A stretch of DNA of 7,234 nt from Pseudomonadota bacterium (lineage in GTDB: Bacteria; Pseudomonadota; Gammaproteobacteria; Burkholderiales; Burkholderiaceae_B), in the NCBI GenBank assembly GCA_021793875.1, contig JAJYRX010000077.1:1-7234 (forward strand), written 5' to 3'. Below, one piece after another: positions 1 to 6,464 of the stretch. Positions within the stretch are counted from its first letter, which is position 1, and every line of letters begins with the position of its first letter. The translations under genes were made by a program, and so were the position numbers. Below the pieces are notes generated by a model. That model was not told the origin of the DNA. It made no database searches and saw nothing but the letters and a program-made list of their open reading frames with translations.

Positions 1-1041
1 AAACTGGAATTTGTAGCCCATAGCACCCAGCTCGCGCTGAAAGCTAGCTATTGTACTGTCATCCAGGTTTTTCTTCCAGTTAAATGAAGGTGAGCAGTTA
101 TAGGCCAGCATTTTGCCTGGGAATTTACGATGTATTGCCTCGGCAAACTTACGGGCGTAATCTAAGTCTGGGGTTGATGTCTCACACCAAACCAGGTCAG
201 CATAAGGAGCATATGCCAGACCACGGGAAATTGCCTGATCTATACCCGCTTTAGTGCGGAAGAAGCCTTCTACAGTACGCTCGCCAGTTATGAATGGCCT
301 ATCATTTTCATCTACATCGCTAGTTACTAGATCTGCAGCATCGGCATCGGTACGAGCTACTATAAGGGTTGGAACGTTTAGAACATCAGCTGCCAGACGT
401 GCTGAGACTAATTTTGCCACTGCATCACGCGTTGGAACCAGTACCTTACCACCCAAGTGACCACACTTTTTCACTGAGGCCAACTGATCTTCAAAGTGAA
501 CACCAGCGGCACCGGCTTCTATCATTGCCTTCATAAGCTCAAAAGCATTCAGAACACCACCAAAACCAGCTTCGGCATCGGCCACTATTGGTGCAAAAAA
601 GTCTATGTAATCAGGGTCTTCAGGGTTTTTACCTTCCATCCACTGAATTTGATCACAACGCGTTAGCGCATTGTTTATGCGCTTAACCACCTGAGGCACA
701 GAGTTAATGGGATACAGAGACTGGTCTGGATACATTTCACCAGCTAGGTTGGCATCGCCAGCAACCTGCCAACCAGAAAGATATATAGCCTTTAACCCAG
801 CTTTGACTTGCTGCATAGCCTGGTTACCGGTTAAGGCCCCTAGGGCGTTAATAAATGGCTCTTCGTGCAATTGCTTCCATAGGCGCTCGGCACCACGACG
901 CGCCAAAGTATGCTCTGCTACAACAGACCCTCGCAGTCTGACCACCTCTTCCGCGCTATAGCCACGTTGTATTCCCTGCCAGCGGGGATCCTCGGCCCAT
1001 ATTTTTTGTAATTCGCGAACAGCTTGTTCTCTTGTGCTCAT
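1..1041 (-). CDS. aceA: Isocitrate lyase, partial (C-terminus outside window)
   Basis: Cytoplasmic enzyme of the glyoxylate shunt; it cleaves isocitrate to succinate and glyoxylate so that acetate or fatty acids can feed biosynthesis. I translated 347 codons from an ATG whose complement is at 1039-1041; the frame stays open to base 1, so roughly the last 85-90 residues of a family member of about 430 are missing. Visible motifs: SGWQVAGD (residues 89-96), DAEAGFGG (155-162, metal and substrate region), the signature KKCGH (191-195) with catalytic Cys193, ARTDA (229-233) and NCSPSFNW (315-322). The start is supported by AGGAG (complement of 1048-1052), 6 nt before the ATG. The N-terminus MSTREQ and overall sequence look like betaproteobacterial class I isocitrate lyases. 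The preceding minus-strand gene ends 232 bp upstream, so it probably has its own promoter. Identification is very secure. Confidence 0.97.
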   Translation of the reverse strand, partial: MSTREQAVRELQKIWAEDPRWQGIQRGYSAEEVVRLRGSVVAEHTLARRGAERLWKQLHEEPFINALGALTGNQAMQQVKAGLKAIYLSGWQVAGDANLAGEMYPDQSLYPINSVPQVVKRINNALTRCDQIQWMEGKNPEDPDYIDFFAPIVADAEAGFGGVLNAFELMKAMIEAGAAGVHFEDQLASVKKCGHLGGKVLVPTRDAVAKLVSARLAADVLNVPTLIVARTDADAADLVTSDVDENDRPFITGERTVEGFFRTKAGIDQAISRGLAYAPYADLVWCETSTPDLDYARKFAEAIHRKFPGKMLAYNCSPSFNWKKNLDDSTIASFQRELGAMGYKFQF

Positions 1042-1110
1042 GGAAAACTCCTATTTAGTTAAATAAAACCCATGAACAAATTCTAACCTTATGCTGCAAC
1101 GCACATAACA

Positions 1111-1127
1111 CTTATATCTTATATAAG
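1111..1127. repeat. AT-rich inverted repeat near the aceA transcription start
   Basis: CTTATAT-ctt-ATATAAG is a perfect 7-bp inverted repeat with a 3-bp spacer. It lies just downstream of the candidate -10 box, about where RNA synthesis would begin. It could be an operator or merely a product of AT-rich sequence. As RNA it would form only a weak hairpin without a T-run, so it is not a terminator. Confidence 0.5.
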
Positions 1128-1134
1128 ACAAAAT

Positions 1135-1163
1135 ATTATAGCCTTATAAATCAACGTATTACA
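1135..1163 (-). promoter_or_regulatory. Candidate aceA promoter
   Basis: On the minus strand a perfect TATAAT (complement of 1135-1140) lies about 94 bp upstream of the aceA ATG. The hexamer 17 bp further upstream (complement of 1158-1163) is TGTAAT, a poor match to TTGACA. A good -10 with a weak -35 fits a promoter needing an activator, and the repeated 15-bp motifs begin just upstream at 1171. Transcription would start near 1128, giving a leader of roughly 87 nt. Other TATAAG-like hexamers in this AT-rich stretch could serve instead, so the exact position is uncertain. Confidence 0.4.
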
Positions 1164-1170
1164 CGTTTCA

Positions 1171-1185
1171 TTTTACTATGCGAAA
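1171..1185 (-). promoter_or_regulatory. Operator-like repeat R1 upstream of aceA
   Basis: Minus strand TTTCGCATAGTAAAA, matching R4 at 10 of 15 positions; it is the most degenerate copy. It is also part of a wider GTTTC-N12-GAAAC inverted repeat (1165-1186). It sits just upstream of the putative -35 element, centred about 50 bp before the predicted start, a usual place for an activator. Confidence 0.4.
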
Positions 1186-1190
1186 CAAAA

Positions 1191-1205
1191 TTCCCCTCTA
1201 TGAAA
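1191..1205 (-). promoter_or_regulatory. Operator-like repeat R2 upstream of aceA
   Basis: Minus strand TTTCATAGAGGGGAA. The left half TTTCATA is identical to R4 and the right half is degenerate, giving 11 of 15 matches. It begins 20 bp after the start of R1. Confidence 0.45.
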
Positions 1206-1233
1206 TAATTATAAGCGCAACGCAACAGATGCA

Positions 1234-1248
1234 TTTCACCTTATGAGA
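1234..1248 (-). promoter_or_regulatory. Operator-like repeat R3 upstream of aceA
   Basis: Minus strand TCTCATAAGGTGAAA, with 12 of 15 matches to R4. It begins 43 bp after R2, close to four helical turns, so one site of the two-turn register is skipped or lost. Confidence 0.5.
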
Positions 1249-1254
1249 ACAATA

Positions 1255-1269
1255 TTTCACAGTATGAAA
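1255..1269 (-). promoter_or_regulatory. Operator-like repeat R4, the best palindrome
   Basis: TTTCATACTGTGAAA is a pseudo-palindrome with TTTCA/TGAAA arms plus one further inner pair. It begins 21 bp after R3 and only a few bases beyond the stop codon of the MFS gene. The arm orientation (TTTC outside left, GAAA outside right) is the reverse of the E. coli IclR box. The binding protein cannot be named from this window. Confidence 0.5.
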
Positions 1270-1273
1270 AACA

Positions 1274-2575
1274 TTAGTTGGTAAGTATGTTTGCGGAAGA
1301 ACGATTCTGCTGCGCTGCGTATGCTACCCATAGTGCTAACCCAGCTGCCGCAACAAATGCGACGGCGGCTCCTACCCAGGGAGCAAAGCTATAACCCAGG
1401 TCTAATAAAATTCCAAAACCTATTGGTGCCGCTGATGAACCAACATCCATGCCGGAATAGACTAGACCATATACCGTTCCGGTAGCTCCTTTAGGAGTTA
1501 CCCTACGAATTAGCATGTCGCGGGATGGTGAAGCTACTCCAGAGCAGAATCCCGCAAAACCAACTAGTACCATAGCTGCAGATGGAGGCACCATGCCTGC
1601 AGCTAATACAAGTAATAGTAGACCGGCCAGGACAAGAGACACCGCAACCGTGCGCTCGGTGTTCGGGTTTGCGCCAACAAGAAAGCCGCCCGCAAACATG
1701 CCCAAAGCAGCACACAACATATATGCGGATAATGTTGTGCCTGCCAATACCTTGTCTATTCCATATACCTGATCAAGCATGGGAATGGTGTAGTTTTGCA
1801 CAGAGGATAACGCAGCTGCTGTGCAAGCAAAAAATAGGAAAGCACCCCATAGAGCAGGCTGGTTAATTAGGGTTATAAAAGTTGCCCATGCACTTTTTTG
1901 CGATAAGTCTACGCTGGCTGTTACTGTTGCCGGTTCGGACTCTACGGAAGTAGCCATAGGCTGGTTACGACCCGATAGTAAGTCACGCCCCAGCCAAGTA
2001 AGGAACAAAACTAAAGCCACAAGCAGACCAGCACCTAGTGCAGCGATACGCCAGTTAAACCAGTAAATAAGGGTTGCCATAAATACTGGTGTAAGCGCCC
2101 AGCCCAGGTTACCAGTAAGACCATGGATGCTAAACGCATGACCTAGCCTTTGTGGGCTAACCCTGTGGTTAATAATAGAGTAATCTACCGGATGAAATAT
2201 AGAATTCCCTACTCCACCAATTAGTGCAGCAGCAAGCAATGTAATATAGCTGTCGGAAATGGCAATAAGTAAAGCTGATGCTACAAAGCCTAACAGGCCA
2301 AACCGTAAAACCGGCGCTGGGCCAATTCTGTCTACAACGAAACCCGATGACGCCTGGCCTAAGCAAGACACCAGAAAAAACACAGTAGCCAAAAAACCTA
2401 GCTGAGTAAAATCGTAGCCGTATTCTTGCGCTAAAGAAAGGTATAGCGTTGGCAATACGAGCTGATAGAAATGAGAGCTAGAGTGGGCAATACCTATTAA
2501 GCCTATTATGGTCCAATCTTTTCGCCGCACTAATTTGGCGCTAGGCTCAACTGCTTGGGTTGCGCTATTACTCAA
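1274..2575 (-). CDS. MFS transporter, fosmidomycin-resistance (Fsr)-like
   Basis: A 433-residue inner-membrane protein with about 12 hydrophobic segments split by a polar central loop (about 197-230), the normal major facilitator plan. Features: SHFYQLVLPTLY near the first helix (34-45), loop 2-3 motif GFVVDRIGPAPVL (78-90), FHPVDYSIINHR (127-138), and GHAFSIHGLTGNLGWALTP (145-163). These recall the fosmidomycin-resistance/FSR branch of MFS efflux pumps, but the substrate is unknown. The start is TTG: its TTGA overlaps the pgsA stop codon, with AGGAG (complement of 2585-2589) 9 nt upstream; there is no ATG until about residue 166. It is the last gene of the series, probably translationally coupled to pgsA. 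MFS membership is sure, the FSR-like label likely, drug export only a guess. Confidence 0.9.
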   Translation of the reverse strand: MSNSATQAVEPSAKLVRRKDWTIIGLIGIAHSSSHFYQLVLPTLYLSLAQEYGYDFTQLGFLATVFFLVSCLGQASSGFVVDRIGPAPVLRFGLLGFVASALLIAISDSYITLLAAALIGGVGNSIFHPVDYSIINHRVSPQRLGHAFSIHGLTGNLGWALTPVFMATLIYWFNWRIAALGAGLLVALVLFLTWLGRDLLSGRNQPMATSVESEPATVTASVDLSQKSAWATFITLINQPALWGAFLFFACTAAALSSVQNYTIPMLDQVYGIDKVLAGTTLSAYMLCAALGMFAGGFLVGANPNTERTVAVSLVLAGLLLLVLAAGMVPPSAAMVLVGFAGFCSGVASPSRDMLIRRVTPKGATGTVYGLVYSGMDVGSSAAPIGFGILLDLGYSFAPWVGAAVAFVAAAGLALWVAYAAQQNRSSANILTN

Positions 2576-3144
2576 TTGGTTTGTCTCCTGATTTGCGGCC
2601 AGGCTTTGCTAAGGTAGTAACACATAGACCACACGGTTAACACAGCAGCTACGTATATTAAAATTTCTCCGATTAGTTTTGTTGAAAAACCATATAGAGG
2701 TTGCCAGTAAAGCAAACATGGAATAGCCACCATTTGTGCAGCCGTTTTAAATTTACCCAGCCAGTGAACGGCTACACCAGCACTTGCACCTATTTTGGCC
2801 ATCCATTCTCGTAGGGCAGAAATAGTTATTTCGCGACCAATAATTATGAAAGCAACTATTGGCCCCACCCTATCTATATTCAAAAGCATTAACAGTGCCG
2901 CACACACCATTAACTTGTCAGCTACCGGATCAAGAAAGGCACCAAACATGGAGGTTTGATTCCATCGACGCGCAAGCCAACCGTCTAGCCAGTCAGTAAC
3001 AGCGGCAATAATAAATGCTATAGCCGCTGAAGCGTCGCGAACCTCGGGAGTCATAATTGCAGCTGGCACATAAAAAATTGCTATAAGCAAAGGTATCATT
3101 GCTATGCGCAACCAGGTTAATGCTATTGGTATATTCATTGGCAT
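2572..3144 (-). CDS. pgsA: CDP-diacylglycerol--glycerol-3-phosphate 3-phosphatidyltransferase
   Basis: Integral membrane enzyme that joins CDP-diacylglycerol and glycerol-3-phosphate to make phosphatidylglycerol phosphate, the committed step to phosphatidylglycerol and cardiolipin. The CDP-alcohol phosphotransferase motif D-x2-DG-x2-AR-x8-G-x3-D-x3-D is complete: Asp51, Asp54, Gly55, Ala58, Arg59, Gly68, Asp72, Asp76. Several hydrophobic helices follow. The frame is open back to 3231, but I place the start at the ATG complementary to 3142-3144 (MPMNIPIALTWLR). AGGTGA (complement of 3153-3158) lies 8 nt upstream, this start falls 19 nt after the uvrC stop, and it gives 190 residues, close to the family norm. 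The ATG two codons later (3138) is a second choice with a longer spacing. uvrC followed by pgsA is a common proteobacterial pair. Confidence 0.95.
   Translation of the reverse strand: MPMNIPIALTWLRIAMIPLLIAIFYVPAAIMTPEVRDASAAIAFIIAAVTDWLDGWLARRWNQTSMFGAFLDPVADKLMVCAALLMLLNIDRVGPIVAFIIIGREITISALREWMAKIGASAGVAVHWLGKFKTAAQMVAIPCLLYWQPLYGFSTKLIGEILIYVAAVLTVWSMCYYLSKAWPQIRRQTN
2585..2589 (-). promoter_or_regulatory. Shine-Dalgarno deciding the TTG start of the MFS gene
   Basis: AGGAG on the minus strand, inside the last codons of pgsA and 9 nt before TTG. No other purine-rich site serves a nearby alternative start; a GTG at codon 16 lacks one. Confidence 0.7.
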
Positions 3145-3152
3145 AATACAAA

Positions 3153-3158
3153 TCACCT
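3153..3158 (-). promoter_or_regulatory. Shine-Dalgarno deciding the pgsA start
   Basis: AGGTGA on the minus strand lies just after the uvrC stop codon and 8 nt before the ATG at 3144. It argues against the upstream in-frame ATG at 3231, which falls inside uvrC. Confidence 0.7.
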
Positions 3159-3163
3159 TTTCA

Positions 3164-4990
3164 TCATCGTAACGCTTGATAAATACGCTCTGCGGTTTCC
3201 GCTGATATTCCGGGTACCGAGGCCAGCTCATCTACACTGGCATCTGCCACGCCAGAAAACCCACCAAACCGCGCCAGCAGCTTTTGACGTCGTTTTGGCC
3301 CTATACCCTCTATTTCTTCAAGGCGCGACACTGTGCGAGCCTTGGAGCGCCTATTACGCATGCCAGTAATAGCAAATCGGTGCGCTTCATCTCGTATTTC
3401 AGCTACGAGAAGCAGCGCTTCAGAAGTTGCCCCCAAAGCAATTGGCTTGCGTTCGTCAGCAAATATAAGGGTTTCGTTGCCCACCTTACGGCCTTCACCT
3501 TTAGCAACACCAACTATCGTACTAGTTTCCAGTCCGAGTTCGGCAAATATTTTACGAGCCACCTCAACTTGACCCTTACCACCATCTATCAATGTAATGT
3601 CAGGCATGGGGGATTTACCATCAGCCACATGAGAGAAACGTCGCGATAGCACTTGTCGCATAGCAGCGTAATCGTCACCCGGCGTTATCCCCACAATGTT
3701 GTACCGCCTGTACATTGAAGGCTGCATTGCATGGTTACGAAACACTACACAAGATGCCTGGGTTGCCTCGCCAGACGTATGGCTAACATCGAAGCATTCA
3801 ATATGAAGGTTTTCTAAAGCATTGTCATCAGTATCTAATTGCAAAACCGTTGCTAATGCAAGGGTACGTTGCTCTTTCAGACCAGTCTCACCGATTCTTC
3901 TTGCCAGAGCAAGCTCAGCATTACTGACAGCCTGATCCAACCAAAGTTTTTGCACAGATTGCGGTCTTGTTAAGACTCTGGTTTTTACAGAATGGTTTTG
4001 TGCTACCAGCCCAACTATGTCATTATCCGAGGGCTTGTGCGAGCATATTAATAAAGGCGGTAAAACATGATCTACATAATGCTGCGCTATAAATGCTGTA
4101 ATAACTTCAGCTTCTGAATCGTCGTTTATTTGAGTAGGAAAGAACTGTTTGTCTCCAAGGTGTCGCCCGTTTCTTACCATAGCCAAATTAACGCAAAATT
4201 TGTGTCCAGATCTAACCGCAACAATTATGTCTACATTACCCTGCCCCGTGTTGTCTACACTTTGTTGATGCAGTATTTTTGCAAGGGCTTTCATTTGGTC
4301 GCGCAATACCGCGGCAAGCTCAAACTCTAGGCTATCTGAGGCCTCTAACATGCGGCTTTCTAGGTCGTCCATTATTTCCGAACTATTACCGTCAAGAAAC
4401 TTTATGGCACGCTTAACATCATTTTTATATTGTTCTGGTGATACATAACCAACACAAGGGGCTGAGCACCGTCCAATTTGATACAAAAGGCATGGCCGTG
4501 ACCTATTATTAAAGACACCATCCTCACAAGAACGCAGCTTGAACACTCGTTGTAGTATCTGTATGGTTTCACGAACTGCCCAAGCGTTTGGATATGGCCC
4601 GAAGAAACGACCAGGACGATTAGTACTACCACGATAATAGGCAATTCTTGGGGAACTGTGCCCACTAAACATTAGGTAGGGGTAAGACTTATCGTCTCTA
4701 AACAATATGTTGTAGCGAGGCTTTAACTGTTTTATAAGGTTATTTTCTATTAATAAAGCCTCGGCTTCTGAACGTGTAACCGTCACCTCAACTTTAGCCA
4801 CCTTAGCAACCATATGCGCAATACGTGGACTAGAGTGATTTTTTGAAAAATAAGAGCTAACTCGACGTTTTAGATCTCTAGCCTTACCCACGTATAAAAC
4901 ATCGCCGGCATCATCTATGTGACGATAAACACCAGGTAGTCGCGGCAGCTCAGCCAAGAAGTTTTTCAGATTGAAGTCGTTGTTTGGCAT
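3164..4990 (-). CDS. uvrC: UvrABC system protein C (excinuclease subunit)
   Basis: Cytoplasmic nuclease of nucleotide excision repair that makes the 3' and then 5' incisions around a lesion marked by UvrA/UvrB. All 608 residues are present, the usual length. Domains in order: GIY-YIG nuclease (GVY at 20-22, YVG at 33-35); four-cysteine cluster Cys155, Cys167, Cys175, Cys179, matching the Fe-S ligands of E. coli UvrC; UVR/UvrB-binding helix pair (about 203-240); RNase H-like nuclease with Asp401 (CFDVSHTSG), Asp469 (LIDGGKGQ) and His537 (DEAHRFA); and a tandem helix-hairpin-helix at 556-608. The ATG overlaps the end of nagZ by 41 nt and has no clear Shine-Dalgarno. Even so, the N-terminus aligns with the family (MPNNDFNLKNFL before LPGVY) and no better start lies downstream. 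Confidence 0.97.
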   Translation of the reverse strand: MPNNDFNLKNFLAELPRLPGVYRHIDDAGDVLYVGKARDLKRRVSSYFSKNHSSPRIAHMVAKVAKVEVTVTRSEAEALLIENNLIKQLKPRYNILFRDDKSYPYLMFSGHSSPRIAYYRGSTNRPGRFFGPYPNAWAVRETIQILQRVFKLRSCEDGVFNNRSRPCLLYQIGRCSAPCVGYVSPEQYKNDVKRAIKFLDGNSSEIMDDLESRMLEASDSLEFELAAVLRDQMKALAKILHQQSVDNTGQGNVDIIVAVRSGHKFCVNLAMVRNGRHLGDKQFFPTQINDDSEAEVITAFIAQHYVDHVLPPLLICSHKPSDNDIVGLVAQNHSVKTRVLTRPQSVQKLWLDQAVSNAELALARRIGETGLKEQRTLALATVLQLDTDDNALENLHIECFDVSHTSGEATQASCVVFRNHAMQPSMYRRYNIVGITPGDDYAAMRQVLSRRFSHVADGKSPMPDITLIDGGKGQVEVARKIFAELGLETSTIVGVAKGEGRKVGNETLIFADERKPIALGATSEALLLVAEIRDEAHRFAITGMRNRRSKARTVSRLEEIEGIGPKRRQKLLARFGGFSGVADASVDELASVPGISAETAERIYQALR

Positions 4991-6011
4991 TTTGATAATT
5001 GATACTGTTTTGCATATCGTGCCAGCAGAGACCTGTGCTTTTGGGCTTAAGGCTATTTATGCGCTTAGATGACTCTTCAGACGATTTCCATTGTAAGCGC
5101 GTTAGCAAGTCATCAGCTAAGTCGGGCCTATTACATACCAGAGCCATATCGCAACCAGCAGTCAAAGCCGCTAATGCTCTATCGTGTATGTCACCAGCTA
5201 CGGTGGCTCCCTCCATAGTTAAATCATCAGAAAATACCACTCCTTTGTAGTTTAGGCGTTCACGCAATATTTTCTGTATCCATATTTTTGAAAAGCCGGC
5301 AGGCTGATTATCTACTTTAGGATATATTACGTGCGCTGGCATTACTGAGGAAACAACCAAATCACCCAGCCACTCGTATGGCATAGCATCAGATTGCATT
5401 ATTTCGTCTAAGCTTCGATTGTCTATGGGAACCTCAAGATGGGAATCGGCTTCTACAGCACCATGACCAGGGAAATGCTTGCCACAAGATGCCATGCCAC
5501 CCAATGCCAAACCATGAGTAAGAGCACGAGCTAACTGTGTTACAGCCTTTGCACTGGAATGAAAAGACCTATTCCCAATAACACTGCTAACTCCGTAGTT
5601 GAGATCAAGAACTGGGGTAAAGCTTAGGTCGACCCCACAAGCGCGTAGCTCTGACGCAATTATAAAGCCTGTGTCGGTGGCCAAACGCATAGCAAGTTCG
5701 GGTTGATTATCCCAAATTTGCCCCAAACTTTGCATAGAAGGCATATGGGTGAAGCCATCGGTACGGAAGCGCTGAACGCGACCACCTTCATGGTCGGTTG
5801 CTATTAAAAGCGGCTGCTCGCGTACTGAACTTATAGCAGCGCATAGATCAGTAAGCTGCTGTCGGCTAGCAAAGTTACGTGCAAACAAGATTACGCCACC
5901 AACTAGAGGGTTTTGTATTCGCTGTACTTCTTCATTGGTTAATGTATGCCCTTCTACGTCGACCATAACAGGCCCAGGGCCACCAACTTTGCTAGTTTTC
6001 ATATTTGCCAT
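4950..6011 (-). CDS. nagZ: Beta-N-acetylhexosaminidase (glycoside hydrolase family 3)
   Basis: Cytoplasmic enzyme that removes N-acetylglucosamine from anhydro-muropeptides during cell-wall recycling; in bacteria with inducible AmpC its products influence beta-lactamase expression. Motifs: GPVMVDVEG (13-21), DHEGGRVQRF (73-82), KHFPGHG (178-184), DSH (189-191) with the probable acid/base His191, MPAHVIY (224-230), and SDDLTMEGA (261-269) with probable nucleophile Asp262. At 353 residues it is slightly longer than the 341 of E. coli, through about 12 extra N-terminal residues. The start at 6011 follows AAAGGT (complement of 6021-6026) at 9 nt; that site overlaps the stop codon of acpS, so the two are likely coupled. 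An in-frame ATG three codons later is possible. Its last 41 bases overlap uvrC in another frame. Confidence 0.96.
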   Translation of the reverse strand: MANMKTSKVGGPGPVMVDVEGHTLTNEEVQRIQNPLVGGVILFARNFASRQQLTDLCAAISSVREQPLLIATDHEGGRVQRFRTDGFTHMPSMQSLGQIWDNQPELAMRLATDTGFIIASELRACGVDLSFTPVLDLNYGVSSVIGNRSFHSSAKAVTQLARALTHGLALGGMASCGKHFPGHGAVEADSHLEVPIDNRSLDEIMQSDAMPYEWLGDLVVSSVMPAHVIYPKVDNQPAGFSKIWIQKILRERLNYKGVVFSDDLTMEGATVAGDIHDRALAALTAGCDMALVCNRPDLADDLLTRLQWKSSEESSKRINSLKPKSTGLCWHDMQNSINYQNAKQRLQSEKLLG

Positions 6012-6024
6012 TAGATTTATACCT

Positions 6025-6447
6025 TTAACTGTTAAGAGCCTCTACAACAACAAAAGCCATTACTATATTAGACTCGTCGGTAAGACTGATATGAGCCTCA
6101 CCGAAACGGCCTTCATACCATGAGCGCAATGGCTCAGATAAGCGAACCTGGGGCTTACCACTAGGGGCATTTAGTGTTTGCATTCTAGACCAGGACATTG
6201 GCTGACGCATACCAAGGCCTATAGCTTTGGAAAAGGCCTCTTTAGCGGCAAATCGGGTTGCTAAATAAAGCATTCCTCTGTTCTTATCACGGCCATACCG
6301 GCGCCAGAAAACCTGTTGCTCTTCATTACCTAATATACGTTTTACAAACCGTTCTTGATGCCGCTCAAACACGCCTTTTATGCGATCTGTTCTAATGATA
6401 TCAGTGCCTATACCGGCAATAAATGATAAATTTGTATTAGATGACAC
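6025..6447 (-). CDS. acpS: Holo-[acyl-carrier-protein] synthase
   Basis: Transfers 4'-phosphopantetheine from CoA to a serine of apo-acyl carrier protein, which activates it for fatty-acid synthesis. The 140 residues are slightly longer than the usual 120-130. The family signatures are clear: GIGTDIIRTDRI (12-23) with the Mg-binding Asp16, and FAAKEAFSKA (67-76 region) with the metal-binding Glu70; HISLTDE (119-125) fits the C-terminal strand motif. The start is GTG (complement of 6445-6447), with GAGG (complement of 6454-6457) 6 nt upstream. It begins 17 nt after the orn stop and ends 13 nt before nagZ. In many betaproteobacteria acpS sits between pdxJ and nagZ; here orn takes the upstream place. 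Confidence 0.95.
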   Translation of the reverse strand: MSSNTNLSFIAGIGTDIIRTDRIKGVFERHQERFVKRILGNEEQQVFWRRYGRDKNRGMLYLATRFAAKEAFSKAIGLGMRQPMSWSRMQTLNAPSGKPQVRLSEPLRSWYEGRFGEAHISLTDESNIVMAFVVVEALNS

Positions 6448-6453
6448 AAGCTG

Positions 6454-6457
6454 CCTC
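6454..6457 (-). promoter_or_regulatory. Shine-Dalgarno deciding the GTG start of acpS
   Basis: GAGG on the minus strand (context CGAGGCAG), 6 nt before GTG and just after the orn stop codon. No ATG lies between it and the conserved GIGTD motif. Confidence 0.6.
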
Positions 6458-6464
6458 GTAGTAA

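Noticed and set aside
254..961. Two plus-strand open frames (254-460 and 707-961)
   Set aside because: Both are antisense to the continuous, motif-rich isocitrate lyase frame.
1165..1186. PsrA- or IclR-type known operator
   Set aside because: The GTTTC-N12-GAAAC arms are in the opposite orientation to the PsrA consensus and more widely spaced; the E. coli IclR box also has opposite arm orientation. I leave the regulator unnamed.
1255..1269. R4 palindrome as terminator hairpin of the MFS gene
   Set aside because: The stem is short and AT-rich, no T-run follows, and three related copies upstream of aceA favour a DNA-binding site.
1171..1269. CRISPR or simple tandem repeat array
   Set aside because: The repeats are only 15 bp, imperfect and palindromic, with two close-packed gaps and one longer gap; there are no spacer-like units or cas genes.
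3145..3231. 29-codon N-terminal extension of pgsA starting at 3231
   Set aside because: It overlaps the end of uvrC, is not membrane-like, makes the protein longer than the family, and lacks the ribosome site that serves the ATG at 3144.
3284..3649. 121-codon plus-strand open frame inside uvrC
   Set aside because: It lies antisense to the conserved nuclease and HhH regions of uvrC, has no recognisable domain, and is explained as a shadow of the real gene.
4402..4665. 87-codon minus-strand open frame inside uvrC
   Set aside because: It is an alternative frame across the Fe-S cysteine region of uvrC and has no independent support.
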